64,000 nt of DNA from Hydrogenophilus sp. (lineage in GTDB: Bacteria > Pseudomonadota > Gammaproteobacteria > Burkholderiales > Rhodocyclaceae). Below the pieces are notes generated by a model. The model was not told where the DNA came from. It saw only the letters and a list, made by a program, of their open reading frames with translations, and ran no database searches. This document shows, piece by piece, positions 29,241 through 37,696 of the stretch. A program made the translations under genes and the position numbers. Positions within the stretch are counted from its first letter, which is position 1; every line of letters begins with the position of its first letter. Location: positions 214,573 through 278,572 of the forward strand of contig JAOAEZ010000002.1 in the NCBI GenBank assembly GCA_026416515.1, written 5' to 3'.

Positions 29241-29916
29241 GATCGAGGTGGTAGGTGTGGGATACGAGGTGGTGCTGCCTTCGAGAGAGAGGCTTACGGT
29301 GCTGGAGGAGATAAATTGTACCATCGAGACAGGGGAAGCAGTGGCGGTCGTGGGGAGCTCCGGGTCGGGGAAGTCGACGTTGTTGGGGGTGATGGCGGGA
29401 TTGACCCAGCCACAGAGGGGGGTGGTGCGGGTGGATGGGTGGACGATGTCACAGGCCAGTGAGGAGGAGCGGGCGGCGTGGCGGTTACGGGAGGTGGGTT
29501 TTGTGTTTCAGAACTTTCAGTTGTTGCCCCATTTGACTGCTTTGGAGAACGTGGCTTTGCCGCTTTGGTTGCGCGGAGAGCGAAGGGCAGAGGCGATAGC
29601 CCGAGTGTGGTTGGAGCGCGTGGGGTTGGAGGAAAGAGTTAACCATCGGCCTGCCCAGCTTTCGGGAGGGGAGCAGCAGCGGGTGGGATTGGCGCGGGCT
29701 TTCGCGTGCCGCCCCCGCTTTTTGTTTGCCGATGAGCCGACCGGGAATTTGGATCGAAAGACCGCAGCACGGGTAGGGGCGTTGTTGTTCGGATTGCAGG
29801 AAGAGGAGAAGACGACGTTGGTGGTGGTGACCCACGATGAGACGTTGGCTCGCAGCGCTAACCGCTGGTTGCGGTTGGAGGAGGGACGAGTGGTGGAGGA
29901 GGGTAGAAGGAATTGA
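29239..29916 (+). CDS. ybbA: ABC transporter ATP-binding protein (YbbA/LolD-like)
   Basis: 225 residues. Walker A GSSGSGKSTLLG near residue 39, Q-loop FVFQNFQLLPHLTA near 92, signature LSGGEQQRVGLARAFA near 140, Walker B RFLFADEPTGNLD near 160, and an H-loop VVTHDE. It belongs to the MacB/LolD subgroup. The E. coli equivalent is paired with the permease YbbP; here no permease follows, and yjbQ comes next, so its partner is unknown. It is divergent from tesA with overlapping start codons. Confidence 0.88.
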   Translation: MIEVVGVGYEVVLPSRERLTVLEEINCTIETGEAVAVVGSSGSGKSTLLGVMAGLTQPQRGVVRVDGWTMSQASEEERAAWRLREVGFVFQNFQLLPHLTALENVALPLWLRGERRAEAIARVWLERVGLEERVNHRPAQLSGGEQQRVGLARAFACRPRFLFADEPTGNLDRKTAARVGALLFGLQEEEKTTLVVVTHDETLARSANRWLRLEEGRVVEEGRRN

Positions 29917-29978
29917 GCAGCGCCTTTTCATGAGGTGTGAGGGGAGAAATGGGTGGAGGAGGAGAAGGGATTTTTTTG

Positions 29979-29984
29979 TATAAT
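29979..29984 (+). promoter_or_regulatory. -10 box positioned for a leaderless yjbQ message
   Basis: A perfect TATAAT preceded by TTTTTTTG. Seven bases downstream, at the expected +1, is the A of the yjbQ ATG (29991). No -35 is visible in the purine-rich DNA upstream. Confidence 0.65.
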
Positions 29985-29990
29985 AGGGGG

Positions 29991-30410
29991 ATGCGTTTAA
30001 TAAACAGAACTTTGGTCGTTACTACTTCCGGACGCGGACTTTTCGAGTTTACCGACGCAGCGCGCCGTTTCGTCGCCGAATCGGGTATCCGAGAGGGGCT
30101 TCTTGTCCTCTTTTGTCGCCATACCTCGGCTTCACTGCTGATTCAGGAGAACGCCGATCCCGAGGTGCGGGAGGATCTCGAGAGCTTTTTTGGCCGTTTG
30201 GTGCCCGAGGGACGGTCACAGTGGCGACATGCTACAGAGGGACCAGACGATATGCCAGCCCACATTCGTAGTGCGTTGACGCAGAGCTCTTTGACTATCC
30301 CTGTGGTCGATCGGGTGTTGGCGTTGGGGACATGGCAAGGGCTCTATCTTTGGGAGCACCGGACGAGACCACACCGGCGCGAGATTGTGTTTTCTCTTCT
30401 CGGGGTTTGA
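29991..30410 (+). CDS. yjbQ: YjbQ family protein (secondary thiamine-phosphate synthase-like)
   Basis: 139 residues of the UPF0047/YjbQ family, whose E. coli member has weak thiamine-phosphate synthase activity. Conserved blocks are GLFEFTDAARRFV near residue 15, VLFCRHTSASLLIQENAD near 39, and the C-terminal LGTWQGLYLWEHRTRPHRRE. The ATG at 29991 (MRLINRTLVV) is the family start; the frame is open from 29937, but that would include the promoter. There is no Shine-Dalgarno, fitting a leaderless start. Confidence 0.92.
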   Translation: MRLINRTLVVTTSGRGLFEFTDAARRFVAESGIREGLLVLFCRHTSASLLIQENADPEVREDLESFFGRLVPEGRSQWRHATEGPDDMPAHIRSALTQSSLTIPVVDRVLALGTWQGLYLWEHRTRPHRREIVFSLLGV

Positions 30411-30506
30411 GTGTTAGCAATGACGGCCGCTTTGATGATGGCCGCACAGGGCTTCGCTCTGCGCTGTGCCCGGCGCATGGGGCGGTCGCGGGTTCGGTGA
30501 TTTCCG

Positions 30507-32339
30507 ATGTGCGGCATCGCCGGCGAGTTGCGATTGGATGAAACACCGTGCGCCCGCACGACGTTGGAGCGCATGGTGCCGGCGCTCGCCCGCCGTGGCC
30601 CCGATGGCGAGGGATTGTGGCTTTCGGGGCCCGTTGGGCTTGCCCATCGGCGCTTGGCGATTATCGATCTTTCAGTACGCTCAGCACAGCCGATGGTGGA
30701 TGAGCGATTGGCGCTCGCCCTTGTTTTCAATGGCACGATCTATAACTATCCCGAGTTGCGGGCCCAGCTCGCCGCCCTCGGTCATCGCTTTGTTTCCGAC
30801 GGCGATACCGAGGTGATCTTGCGCGCTTACGCCGAGTGGGGAGAGTCTTGCGTCGAACGCTTGCATGGCATGTTCGCCTTTGCCATTTGGGATGGCCGCC
30901 GACGCGCCCTTTTTCTCGCCCGCGATCGCCTCGGGATCAAGCCGCTTTATTTTGCCCGTACCGACCGCTTCTTTCGCTTTGCTTCGAATAGCCAGGCATT
31001 GCTTTCCGCCGGCGAGATCGACACGCGTTTGGATCCCGTCGGTTTGCAGTTCCAGTTCCGCTTGCATGGGGCTGTGCCGCCCCCTTATACCGTGCTGCGC
31101 GGTATACGCAAGCTCGCGCAGGGCACGACGCTGACGCTGTACGCCGATGGCCGGGAGTCGGTGCGCCGGTATTGGCGCCTTCCACCCCCCGCTGACCCCC
31201 CACCGCTGATGAGCGAGCAGGAGTGGATTGAACGCCTGCGTTATGAATTGCGCGAGGCAGTGCGTCAGCGTTTGGAAATCGCTGATGTGAAAGTGGGTGT
31301 CTTGCTTTCCGGCGGTCTCGATTCTTCGCTGATCGTCGCGCTTGCATATGCGGCTGGCGCTTCCGACCTGATGACCTTTTCAATCGGTTTCGAAGATTCG
31401 CCCGAGGAGCGCGGGGATGAGTTCGAATATTCCGATGCCGTGGCCCGCTTTTTCGGAACACGCCATCACCGTTATAGGATCTCCAACGAGGAGGTGCTCG
31501 CGCGTCTTTCCGAGGCGATCAGCGCTATGGCTGAGCCGCTGGCAAGCCAGGATGCAGCCTCTTTTTATCTGTTAGCCGAACGGGTGCGCGAAAGCGTCAA
31601 GGTGGTGCAAACGGGACAGGGAGCAGATGAGCTCTTCGCGGGCTATTCCTGGCATGCGAAGATGGCCGCCGATGCTGGCCCCGCTTTGGACCGGCTCGAA
31701 CGCTTCTATTTCGACCGTCCATATGAGGCGCTTGCCGAGATGCTTACCGCACCATATAGCGTGCCCGACGATCGAGTGGCCGATTTCTTTCGCGAACGCT
31801 TCGTGGAAGAGGCAAGTTCAGCTTTCCTCGATACGTTGCTGCGCATCGAGGCTACTTGGCTGGTTACCGATGATCCCGTCAAACGCGTGGATAGCATGAC
31901 TATGGCGTGGGGGGTAGAGGCGCGCACACCTTTCCTCGATCACCGCTTCGTGGAGTTCGTCGTCAATATGCCGGCGACGCTTAAATTAGGCGCAGATGGG
32001 ATGACCAACAAATATGCGCTTAAACAGGTCGCGCGCGACCTTTTGCCCGATTTCGTGGTCGATCGACCTAAGGGCTATTTCCCTATGCCAGCGCTCAAAT
32101 ATGTGCGCGGCTCTTTTTTCGCCTTTATGCGCGAAATCCTCAACTCGGACGCTTGTCGGAGGCGCGGCCTTTATCGGCGTGAGTTCGTCGATAAACTCCT
32201 TGCCAACCCCGAGCACTACCGAACCAAGATCGAGGGGTCTACGCTGTGGCATATGGCCGTGCTGGAGCTTTGGCTTCAGCAAAACGTCGATTCTCGGCCA
32301 TGGCAGCAGGAGGTGAGAGTCACCGCTGCGGGGGGATAA
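30507..32339 (+). CDS. N-acetylglutaminylglutamine amidotransferase-like protein (asparagine synthase family)
   Basis: 610 residues. Class II glutaminase domain with nucleophile Cys2 (MCGIAGELR) and RRGPDGEGLW, FNGTIYNYPELRAQL, then an asparagine-synthase domain with the PP-loop VLLSGGLDSS near 270 and GQGADELFAGYSWH near 372. The overall pattern resembles the AsnO/NAGGN amidotransferase group, which amidates N-acetylglutaminylglutamine to an osmoprotectant. The usual partner, the ATP-grasp/GNAT NAGGN synthetase, is not beside it. Codon choice is pyrimidine-rich (CTC, CGC, GCC) on a strand where neighbours use TTG, GTG and GAG, hinting at transfer. No Shine-Dalgarno is clear. Plain AsnB or another amidotransferase is the alternative. 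Confidence 0.72.
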   Translation: MCGIAGELRLDETPCARTTLERMVPALARRGPDGEGLWLSGPVGLAHRRLAIIDLSVRSAQPMVDERLALALVFNGTIYNYPELRAQLAALGHRFVSDGDTEVILRAYAEWGESCVERLHGMFAFAIWDGRRRALFLARDRLGIKPLYFARTDRFFRFASNSQALLSAGEIDTRLDPVGLQFQFRLHGAVPPPYTVLRGIRKLAQGTTLTLYADGRESVRRYWRLPPPADPPPLMSEQEWIERLRYELREAVRQRLEIADVKVGVLLSGGLDSSLIVALAYAAGASDLMTFSIGFEDSPEERGDEFEYSDAVARFFGTRHHRYRISNEEVLARLSEAISAMAEPLASQDAASFYLLAERVRESVKVVQTGQGADELFAGYSWHAKMAADAGPALDRLERFYFDRPYEALAEMLTAPYSVPDDRVADFFRERFVEEASSAFLDTLLRIEATWLVTDDPVKRVDSMTMAWGVEARTPFLDHRFVEFVVNMPATLKLGADGMTNKYALKQVARDLLPDFVVDRPKGYFPMPALKYVRGSFFAFMREILNSDACRRRGLYRREFVDKLLANPEHYRTKIEGSTLWHMAVLELWLQQNVDSRPWQQEVRVTAAGG

Positions 32340-32446
32340 GAGCTGTTCGGGTGGCGCCTCTGCCGGTCGAGCGCCGAGCGGGTGCGATCGCGATTTCGAG
32401 GCTTTCGCTTGCTCAGCGAAGGGATGGAGAGAGCGAACCGATTTCT

Positions 32447-33838
32447 TTAAAGGGGTTGCGCGGCCGCTTTCTCTTCTTCGGTGAGCGGTTCGAGGTAGGA
32501 TAGTTGCTGTTTGAGGATTTCGACCGTCGCTTCCGAGGCATCCCCTTGCCGCGCTGCAAGGCGCTGGGCCATCTCTGTTACTTCCGCAACGGGAGCGAGA
32601 ATCGCAAAAGGGATACCGAGCCGTTGGGCAAGGTGGCGAAAGGCGAGCCGTTCGTTGCGCCGCAAAAAGGCGGCGTCGACGATCACCGACCAACCATGGG
32701 TGAGCGCCAGTTCAGCGAACTCCGCTAAGCGCGCATAGGTGCGCCGCGTGGCTGCAGGAGTATAGATCGTGCCGCCGCTGGCCGCATTCGGCGGAAGTCC
32801 ATAGAGCCGTTTCCGTTCGACGTCGGAGCGAATGCGTATACAGTCGAGTGTGCGCGCGCGCAAAAGGCGATGGCCGGAGAGATAGGTTTTACCGCAGCCA
32901 GAGGGGCCAAAGGTAATCGTCAGGGTGGGGGCAGAAGGGGAAGTCAGCGTTTCCGCTAACGCTAGATAGGATTCGGTTCGTTCTTGGTTTGCTTGCAACG
33001 CAGCTATCTTGGCGCGCACCATGGCGCGATAGACGAGGTAGAAGCGCAAAACGACAAGCGCTTCAAAGTCCCCACTCCAGGCGAGCCATTCGGAGAGGAA
33101 GATCGAAGCGAGACCCGCTTGACGATGTTCTAGGAGGTCGAGGAGGAGAAAGGCGATTTCGTTGGCAACGTCGATGGTGCGAAATTCGACCGAAAATTCG
33201 ATGGCGTCGAAGGGGATGATCCGTTCTTCGAGCAGCATGAGGTTGGCGAGATGGAGATCGCCGTGCCCCTCGCGGATATACCCTAGAGCCTTGCGGCGGC
33301 GAAAGTCGGCGAAGCGCTCGGTACCTTCTCGGTTTGTCCAACGCTTTAGGGGGGATAAGCGGGGGGCAAGGTCGGGCCTGATCTGTTCGAGTTCGTCGAA
33401 GTTTGCCAGCGCAGCCGAGAGGATCGTTTCCGGTTCGCCATAAGGGGTTTGAGGTTCGGCTGCCGGCATCCGCGTTTCCATTTCGGCAAGGTGACGGGCA
33501 AATGCCAGTAGGGGCTGCTCGGTGAGCGCACCGCGTTGGCAGAGTCGGTCGAGACGCTTCTCTTCTTCAAAGCGACGCATGAGGACCGCTGGCTCGCCGG
33601 CGAGGGTTACTACGCCGAGATAGAGCTCAGGAGCAAAGCGACGGTTGAGTTTGAGCTCTTCTTCACAGTATTTCTGTCTTTTTTCGAGCGTGGCATAATC
33701 GAGAAAGGGGAGAACGACGGGTTTTTTTACTTTGTAGGCATATTCGCCCGCCAACAGTACCCAGGAGATATGGGTTTCGATCACCGCTTCACAGGGGGAG
33801 GGTAGGGCTTTGAGAATTGCGTCGGGAACAGGCGTCAT
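32447..33838 (-). CDS. Aminoglycoside phosphotransferase-like / AAA ATP-binding protein (COG2187-COG0645 fusion)
   Basis: 463 residues in two parts. The N-terminal half is a kinase-like fold with the Lys region YAYKVKKPVVLPFLDY near 34 and the catalytic-loop-like GHGDLHLANLML near 195, as in APH enzymes. The C-terminal part (about 300-460) has a P-loop TFGPSGCGKTYLSG near 308 and a Asp/Arg motif RIRSDVERKRLYG, as in zeta-toxin-like nucleotide kinases. The fusion is a known family, often annotated bifunctional APH/ATP-binding, with no established substrate. Starts at ATG 33838. The 107 bases between it and the amidotransferase hold nothing I recognise. Confidence 0.85.
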   Translation of the reverse strand: MTPVPDAILKALPSPCEAVIETHISWVLLAGEYAYKVKKPVVLPFLDYATLEKRQKYCEEELKLNRRFAPELYLGVVTLAGEPAVLMRRFEEEKRLDRLCQRGALTEQPLLAFARHLAEMETRMPAAEPQTPYGEPETILSAALANFDELEQIRPDLAPRLSPLKRWTNREGTERFADFRRRKALGYIREGHGDLHLANLMLLEERIIPFDAIEFSVEFRTIDVANEIAFLLLDLLEHRQAGLASIFLSEWLAWSGDFEALVVLRFYLVYRAMVRAKIAALQANQERTESYLALAETLTSPSAPTLTITFGPSGCGKTYLSGHRLLRARTLDCIRIRSDVERKRLYGLPPNAASGGTIYTPAATRRTYARLAEFAELALTHGWSVIVDAAFLRRNERLAFRHLAQRLGIPFAILAPVAEVTEMAQRLAARQGDASEATVEILKQQLSYLEPLTEEEKAAAQPL

Positions 33839-33967
33839 GAGGCGACTCGTTGGGGAATGAGGGTTTCATTATCCATCGATCGCCTCTCTTAGGGAAGAGG
33901 TAAAGATGCCGATGGGTCCCAAGGTCTTTATCCGGCAGGTGGTGGGATATCCCCGAGGAGAGCGACC

Positions 33968-34369
33968 GTGGGAGAGAGGGAACTGCTGTATGGGGAGAGA
34001 AAAAGCGTGTCGCCTTTGCCCGAGGCGGTTAGTTATCAGTTGCTGATCGAGGTGGGAACACCCCAACGATTGAGGATCGGGCGGTTGGGTGTTTTCGATT
34101 TTCCTGCCGGCCGCTATGTCTATACCGGTTCAGCTCGCCGGGGGTTGGAAAAACGTGTGGCACGTCATCTGCAGCGGGAGAAGCGGCTCCATTGGCATAT
34201 CGATTTCCTTCTTGCGGCGTGCGGGGTGACTGTGGTGGCGGTGCGACGTTCCGTTTTGGCCGAGTGTTCTCTCCACCAGCGTACCCCGGGGATTCTTTGG
34301 GTTCCGGGTTTTGGAGCGAGCGATTGCCGAGGGGGTTGCATCAGCCATCTCAAGTATCTCGGTTTTTAA
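33968..34369 (+). CDS. GIY-YIG nuclease family protein (DUF123 type)
   Basis: 133 residues of the DUF123/COG1833 group of GIY-YIG-like proteins. The core [23 protein letters not shown] near residues 36-58 shows the degenerate GIY-YIG (YVYTGSARR), followed by [20 protein letters not shown] and a cysteine-containing end ([22 protein letters not shown] blocks). Conserved Arg and His match the family. Start GTG 33968 is provisional; the first 20 residues are not conserved-looking. It overlaps the convergent rnhA by 4 bases. Cellular role unknown. Confidence 0.8.
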   Translation: MGERELLYGERKSVSPLPEAVSYQLLIEVGTPQRLRIGRLGVFDFPAGRYVYTGSARRGLEKRVARHLQREKRLHWHIDFLLAACGVTVVAVRRSVLAECSLHQRTPGILWVPGFGASDCRGGCISHLKYLGF

Positions 34370-34878
34370 CAGCCCGCTGAGGGCGAGGGGGTGGAGGGTG
34401 AGCGAGCGGGAGAGAGGGGGAGGCGAGCGGCGAGTTGGGCGGCGCGCTGGGCAAGTCGGTCGGCTTCGGTATTGCCGGGGTGGCCTGCGTGGCCGCGAAC
34501 CCATACCCATTCGATTTGGTGCCGGGCTATTTCGCGTTCGAGGGCTTGCCAGAGGTCTTGGTTTTTGACAGGGGTGCCGCTGCGGGTTTTCCAGCCACGC
34601 GCTTTCCAGTCGGCGAGCCATTGGGTGATGCCGCGATAGACGTATTGAGAGTCGGTGTGTAGCAGAACCCGCGAGGGACGACGAAGGGCGCGGAGGGCTT
34701 CGATGATGGCGGTGAGTTCCATACGGTTGTTGGTGGTGTGGGGATCGCTGCCGGAGAGCCTCTTTTCCCGACCGTTGGCGCGCAGCAGCGCCCCCCAGCC
34801 GCCAGGGCCGGGGTTTCCTTTGCAGGCGCCGTCGGTGTAGATTTCAACAAGGGGGAAGGGAGGAGGAGAGTCGGTCAT
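34366..34878 (-). CDS. rnhA: Ribonuclease HI
   Basis: 170 residues; the enzyme removes RNA from RNA-DNA hybrids. Catalytic residues are visible: Asp in [17 protein letters not shown] near 15, Glu in [13 protein letters not shown] near 54, Asp in [12 protein letters not shown] near 75, and [15 protein letters not shown] with His and Asp near 130-140. The last 25 residues are Ser/Pro-rich and extend past the usual 150. The leader has no clear Shine-Dalgarno. The 193 bases between it and gloB are purine-rich with no gene seen. Confidence 0.97.
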   Translation of the reverse strand: MTDSPPPFPLVEIYTDGACKGNPGPGGWGALLRANGREKRLSGSDPHTTNNRMELTAIIEALRALRRPSRVLLHTDSQYVYRGITQWLADWKARGWKTRSGTPVKNQDLWQALEREIARHQIEWVWVRGHAGHPGNTEADRLAQRAAQLAARLPLSPARSPSTPSPSAGC

Positions 34879-35071
34879 GGGGAAGGATTCCGCAAGGGAG
34901 ATGAGAGAGCGAGGAGAAGGTGCTGAGCTTGGGAGGGTCGAGCGCAGAGGGGGGAGGAGAGAGAAGCAGGGAGGAAGGGTAGAATAGGGAGGGGAGAGAG
35001 AGAAAGAGGAGAAAGGAGGACGAAGGGGGGAGTGAGGGGAATATTAGTCGAGAGAGAGGCGGGAGGGTTCG

Positions 35072-35842
35072 ATGGTCGAGGTCGAGGCGGTGCCGATTTT
35101 GCAGGATAACTATGCGTGGGTAATGTACGAGGGAGAGGAGGCCGTGGTGGTCGATCCGGGGGAGGGAGAGCGATTGGTGACGTGGTTGAGGGAGCGCAGT
35201 TTGGTGTTGATGGCGATTTTGGTGACCCACCATCATCGCGATCATGTGGGAGGGGTTGATGTGTTGCGCAGGGTGTACGGGTGCCCGGTCTATGGACCAG
35301 CAGAGGAGGTGATCCCCGGCCGAACCCATCCGTTGGCCGATGGGGAACGCGTGCGATTGGAGAGACCACGGGTCGATTTGAAGGTGTTGGGGGTACCCGG
35401 TCATACCCGAGGACATTTGGCTTACTATGGTCAGGGGGCGCTGTTTTGCGGGGATACGTTGTTTTCGTGCGGTTGCGGTCGGTTGTTTGAGGGGACGGCG
35501 GCACAGATGTTCCATTCGTTGGAGCGCTTAGCTGCTTTGCCGGGCGATACCCAGGTGTACTGCGCGCATGAGTATACCTTACGCAATGTGGCGTTCGCAG
35601 TGGAGATAGAGCCGGAGAACCCCAATCTGCGGCGGTGGGCGGAGCACGCGGCTCATCTGCGCCGAGAGGGGAGGGCGACGGTGCCGACGACGATCGCATG
35701 GGAGCGGGCGGTGAATCCTTTTTTGCGGTGCGGTGAGCCGGCGGTGCGGGCTGCGGTCGAGCGCATTCGCGGCGTACGGGGGGCGTCGCCGCTGGAGGTT
35801 TTTAGAGAGTTGCGGGCGATGAGGGATACGTTTAGGGGGTAG
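35072..35842 (+). CDS. gloB: Hydroxyacylglutathione hydrolase (glyoxalase II)
   Basis: 256 residues, metallo-beta-lactamase fold. The metal site is THHHRDHVGG near residue 52, with GHTRGHLAYY near 110 and FCGDTLFSCGCGRLFEGT near 126. The C-terminal glutathione-binding domain follows (ALPGDTQVYCAHEYTLRN, then NPFLRC). It hydrolyses S-lactoylglutathione in methylglyoxal detoxification. The ATG at 35072 follows GGGAGGG. Confidence 0.97.
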   Translation: MVEVEAVPILQDNYAWVMYEGEEAVVVDPGEGERLVTWLRERSLVLMAILVTHHHRDHVGGVDVLRRVYGCPVYGPAEEVIPGRTHPLADGERVRLERPRVDLKVLGVPGHTRGHLAYYGQGALFCGDTLFSCGCGRLFEGTAAQMFHSLERLAALPGDTQVYCAHEYTLRNVAFAVEIEPENPNLRRWAEHAAHLRREGRATVPTTIAWERAVNPFLRCGEPAVRAAVERIRGVRGASPLEVFRELRAMRDTFRG

Positions 35843-35903
35843 AGGGAGTTAGCGGGGAGCGGCAGGGCTCGGTTTGTCTTGAGGAGAGCGGGCACGAGGG
35901 GGG

Positions 35904-36845
35904 TTAGAGGAGGGTGCGGAGAAGGGCGCGGGCGGTATATACGCCGCTGGCGACAGCGGCGTCGAGACCGGGGAGGGCCCCCAGGGGGGGAAGCCATTCG
36001 CCGGCGAGCCAGAGGCGAGGGAGAGGTTGAAGGGGGCGGAGAATAGGATGGGGAAGGGGAAGAGAGGCGTTCCAACGGGGAACGTAGGGCCAGCGGGTGA
36101 GACGCTGAGCGAGGGGGGAGAGCGCAGGGTGAGGGGGAAGAAGGCGGAGGGCTTCCCGCGGGGGAAGGGTGAGGATGACCGCCGAGAGGGGTGGAGTGCG
36201 GCCGTGGGGGGTGGAGAGATACCAGTGGGGGGGGACGGCGTGAAGGGCGTGAATGGGGGTGGCGGTGTGGATGGAGATCGCCCGTTTTCCGAGCGCACGG
36301 GCGATGGGAATGGCAAACCATTCACTCGGGTCCATGATGGTGGTTTGTTGGGGAGGAACATACGGAAAAAAGAGACGTTGAAGGAGGGGAGAGAGACGGG
36401 CCCAGGTAAGGGTCTCCAGGGTTTCCCCCATGAGCTGGTGAAGTAGGTGCCGAAGGGGGGAGGGGAGCAGGGGGGAGAGGGCGGCAAGGGGGTGATGAGG
36501 ACGACGCGCGGCGCGCCACCAGAGGGTGAAAAGGCGAAGGCGAAGTTGCGGGATAGGTGGGTCGATGGGCGATCGCCAGCGACCGGTGGTTGACCAGAGC
36601 GCGTGGGGGGTGAGGGGGTCGTTCCAGGTGAGCGGACGAGGGGGTGGGGGAGGAGGGAGATGGCGCGCAAGGAGCTGATGGAGGTGACGGGTAGGGGGGA
36701 GGAGAAGGGTGAGCGAGGGGAGTTGCCGGAGTTGCCCGCCAACTTGAGCACGCTCATAGAGGATGAGCGGGATCTGCCGTTGAGCGAGGGTGAGGGCGGC
36801 TGCAAGACCAGTTGGACCGGCGCCGATGATCGCAACAGGGTGCAC
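35904..36845 (-). CDS. NAD(P)/FAD-dependent oxidoreductase (amine-oxidase/protoporphyrinogen-oxidase-like)
   Basis: 313 residues. The dinucleotide site AIIGAGPTGLAAALTLAQ is at residues 5-22, with Glu (LILYERAQVGGQL) accepting the ribose. The C-terminal LAGEWLPPLGALPGLDAAVASG matches the FAD-closing GG-like motif of the NAD(P)-binding Rossmann/amine oxidase group. The middle is strongly Pro/Leu/His-rich, a product of the pyrimidine-rich coding strand. The GTG at 36845 is set by the glycine motif and by the ispD promoter upstream; the open frame extends further but through ispD. Substrate unknown. Confidence 0.75.
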   Translation of the reverse strand: MHPVAIIGAGPTGLAAALTLAQRQIPLILYERAQVGGQLRQLPSLTLLLPPTRHLHQLLARHLPPPPPPRPLTWNDPLTPHALWSTTGRWRSPIDPPIPQLRLRLFTLWWRAARRPHHPLAALSPLLPSPLRHLLHQLMGETLETLTWARLSPLLQRLFFPYVPPQQTTIMDPSEWFAIPIARALGKRAISIHTATPIHALHAVPPHWYLSTPHGRTPPLSAVILTLPPREALRLLPPHPALSPLAQRLTRWPYVPRWNASLPLPHPILRPLQPLPRLWLAGEWLPPLGALPGLDAAVASGVYTARALLRTLL

Positions 36846-36896
36846 GTTCGCAGAGGGAAAATTCAAAGTATAACGCAGGTAGAGAGAGGAAGGGGG

Positions 36897-36902
36897 TATA
36901 AT
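36897..36902 (+). promoter_or_regulatory. -10 box of ispD
   Basis: A perfect TATAAT between the divergent oxidoreductase and ispD. The expected +1 near 36909 is only about five bases before the ATG at 36914; no -35 or Shine-Dalgarno is clear. Confidence 0.55.
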
Positions 36903-36913
36903 GAGGACCGCTG

Positions 36914-37696
36914 ATGGCGAGCCGAGAGATGCGCATGGGGGTATCGCGACGACGGGTGGTGGCGGTGGTTCCCGCAGCAGGGGCGGGCGTCCGTTTCGGC
37001 GGAGGGGTGCCGAAACAGTACCGTTTATTGGCGGGGGAGGCAGTGGTGGCCCGAACATTGACGCGATTACGGGCGGTGGGGTGGCTGGAACAGATTTTTG
37101 TGGTGGTGGCTGCCGATGATCCTTTTTGGCGGGCGGCGATGGGGGGGGGAGATCGACGCGTGCAGGTGGTCCGTTTGGGGGGAAAGTCGCGCGCTGAGTC
37201 GGTGCACGCTGGAGTGCGGGTGGCGCACGCCGAGGGGTTCGGAGTGGATGATTGGGTGTTGGTGCACGATGCCGTCCGCCCTTGCGTGACCGCTGCGGCG
37301 ATCGAGCATCTGCGAGGAGTGGTGGGGGATGATCCGGTAGGGGGGATCTTGGCATTGCCTGTGAGCGATACGGTGAAGTTGGCAAGGGAGGGGGAAGGCG
37401 AGGGTATTCGAGTGGAGCGAACGGTTTCGCGGGAGCGGTTGTGGTTGGCTCAGACGCCTCAGCTGTTCCGCTTAGGGGTGCTGATGGAGGCACTGGCTCG
37501 GACGCACGAACCGACCGATGAGGCAGAGGCAGTGGAGGCGTTGGGGTTGAGACCGATGCTGGTGCGGGGAGAGATAACTAATGTGAAGGTGACGTTGCCA
37601 GGGGATTTGGCATTAGCAGAGGCGATTTGGCATTGGCAGGAGAGAGTGTGTGAGAGGCGAGGAGATACCGCCGTTGCGGGTGGGAATAGGGTTTGA
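36914..37696 (+). CDS. ispD: 2-C-methyl-D-erythritol 4-phosphate cytidylyltransferase
   Basis: 260 residues. It couples CTP to methylerythritol phosphate in the MEP isoprenoid pathway. Visible are the nucleotide site VVPAAGAGVRFGGGVPKQY near 18-36, HDAVRPCV near 118, and TVSRERLWLAQTPQLF near 175, then NVKVTLPGDLALAE. The start ATG at 36914 is closest to the promoter; in-frame ATGs at 36929 and 36935 are alternatives and would give a more usual length. It overlaps ispF by 47 bases. Confidence 0.96.
   Translation: MASREMRMGVSRRRVVAVVPAAGAGVRFGGGVPKQYRLLAGEAVVARTLTRLRAVGWLEQIFVVVAADDPFWRAAMGGGDRRVQVVRLGGKSRAESVHAGVRVAHAEGFGVDDWVLVHDAVRPCVTAAAIEHLRGVVGDDPVGGILALPVSDTVKLAREGEGEGIRVERTVSRERLWLAQTPQLFRLGVLMEALARTHEPTDEAEAVEALGLRPMLVRGEITNVKVTLPGDLALAEAIWHWQERVCERRGDTAVAGGNRV

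Noticed and set aside
33906..34040. 44-codon frame with several cysteines before the GIY-YIG gene
   Set aside because: It has a passable ribosome site but overlaps the GIY-YIG gene, has no recognisable family, and its composition fits chance.
35904..37493. 529-codon version of the FAD oxidoreductase
   Set aside because: The first 216 codons are antisense to ispD and Pro-rich; the FAD-binding start is at 36845.
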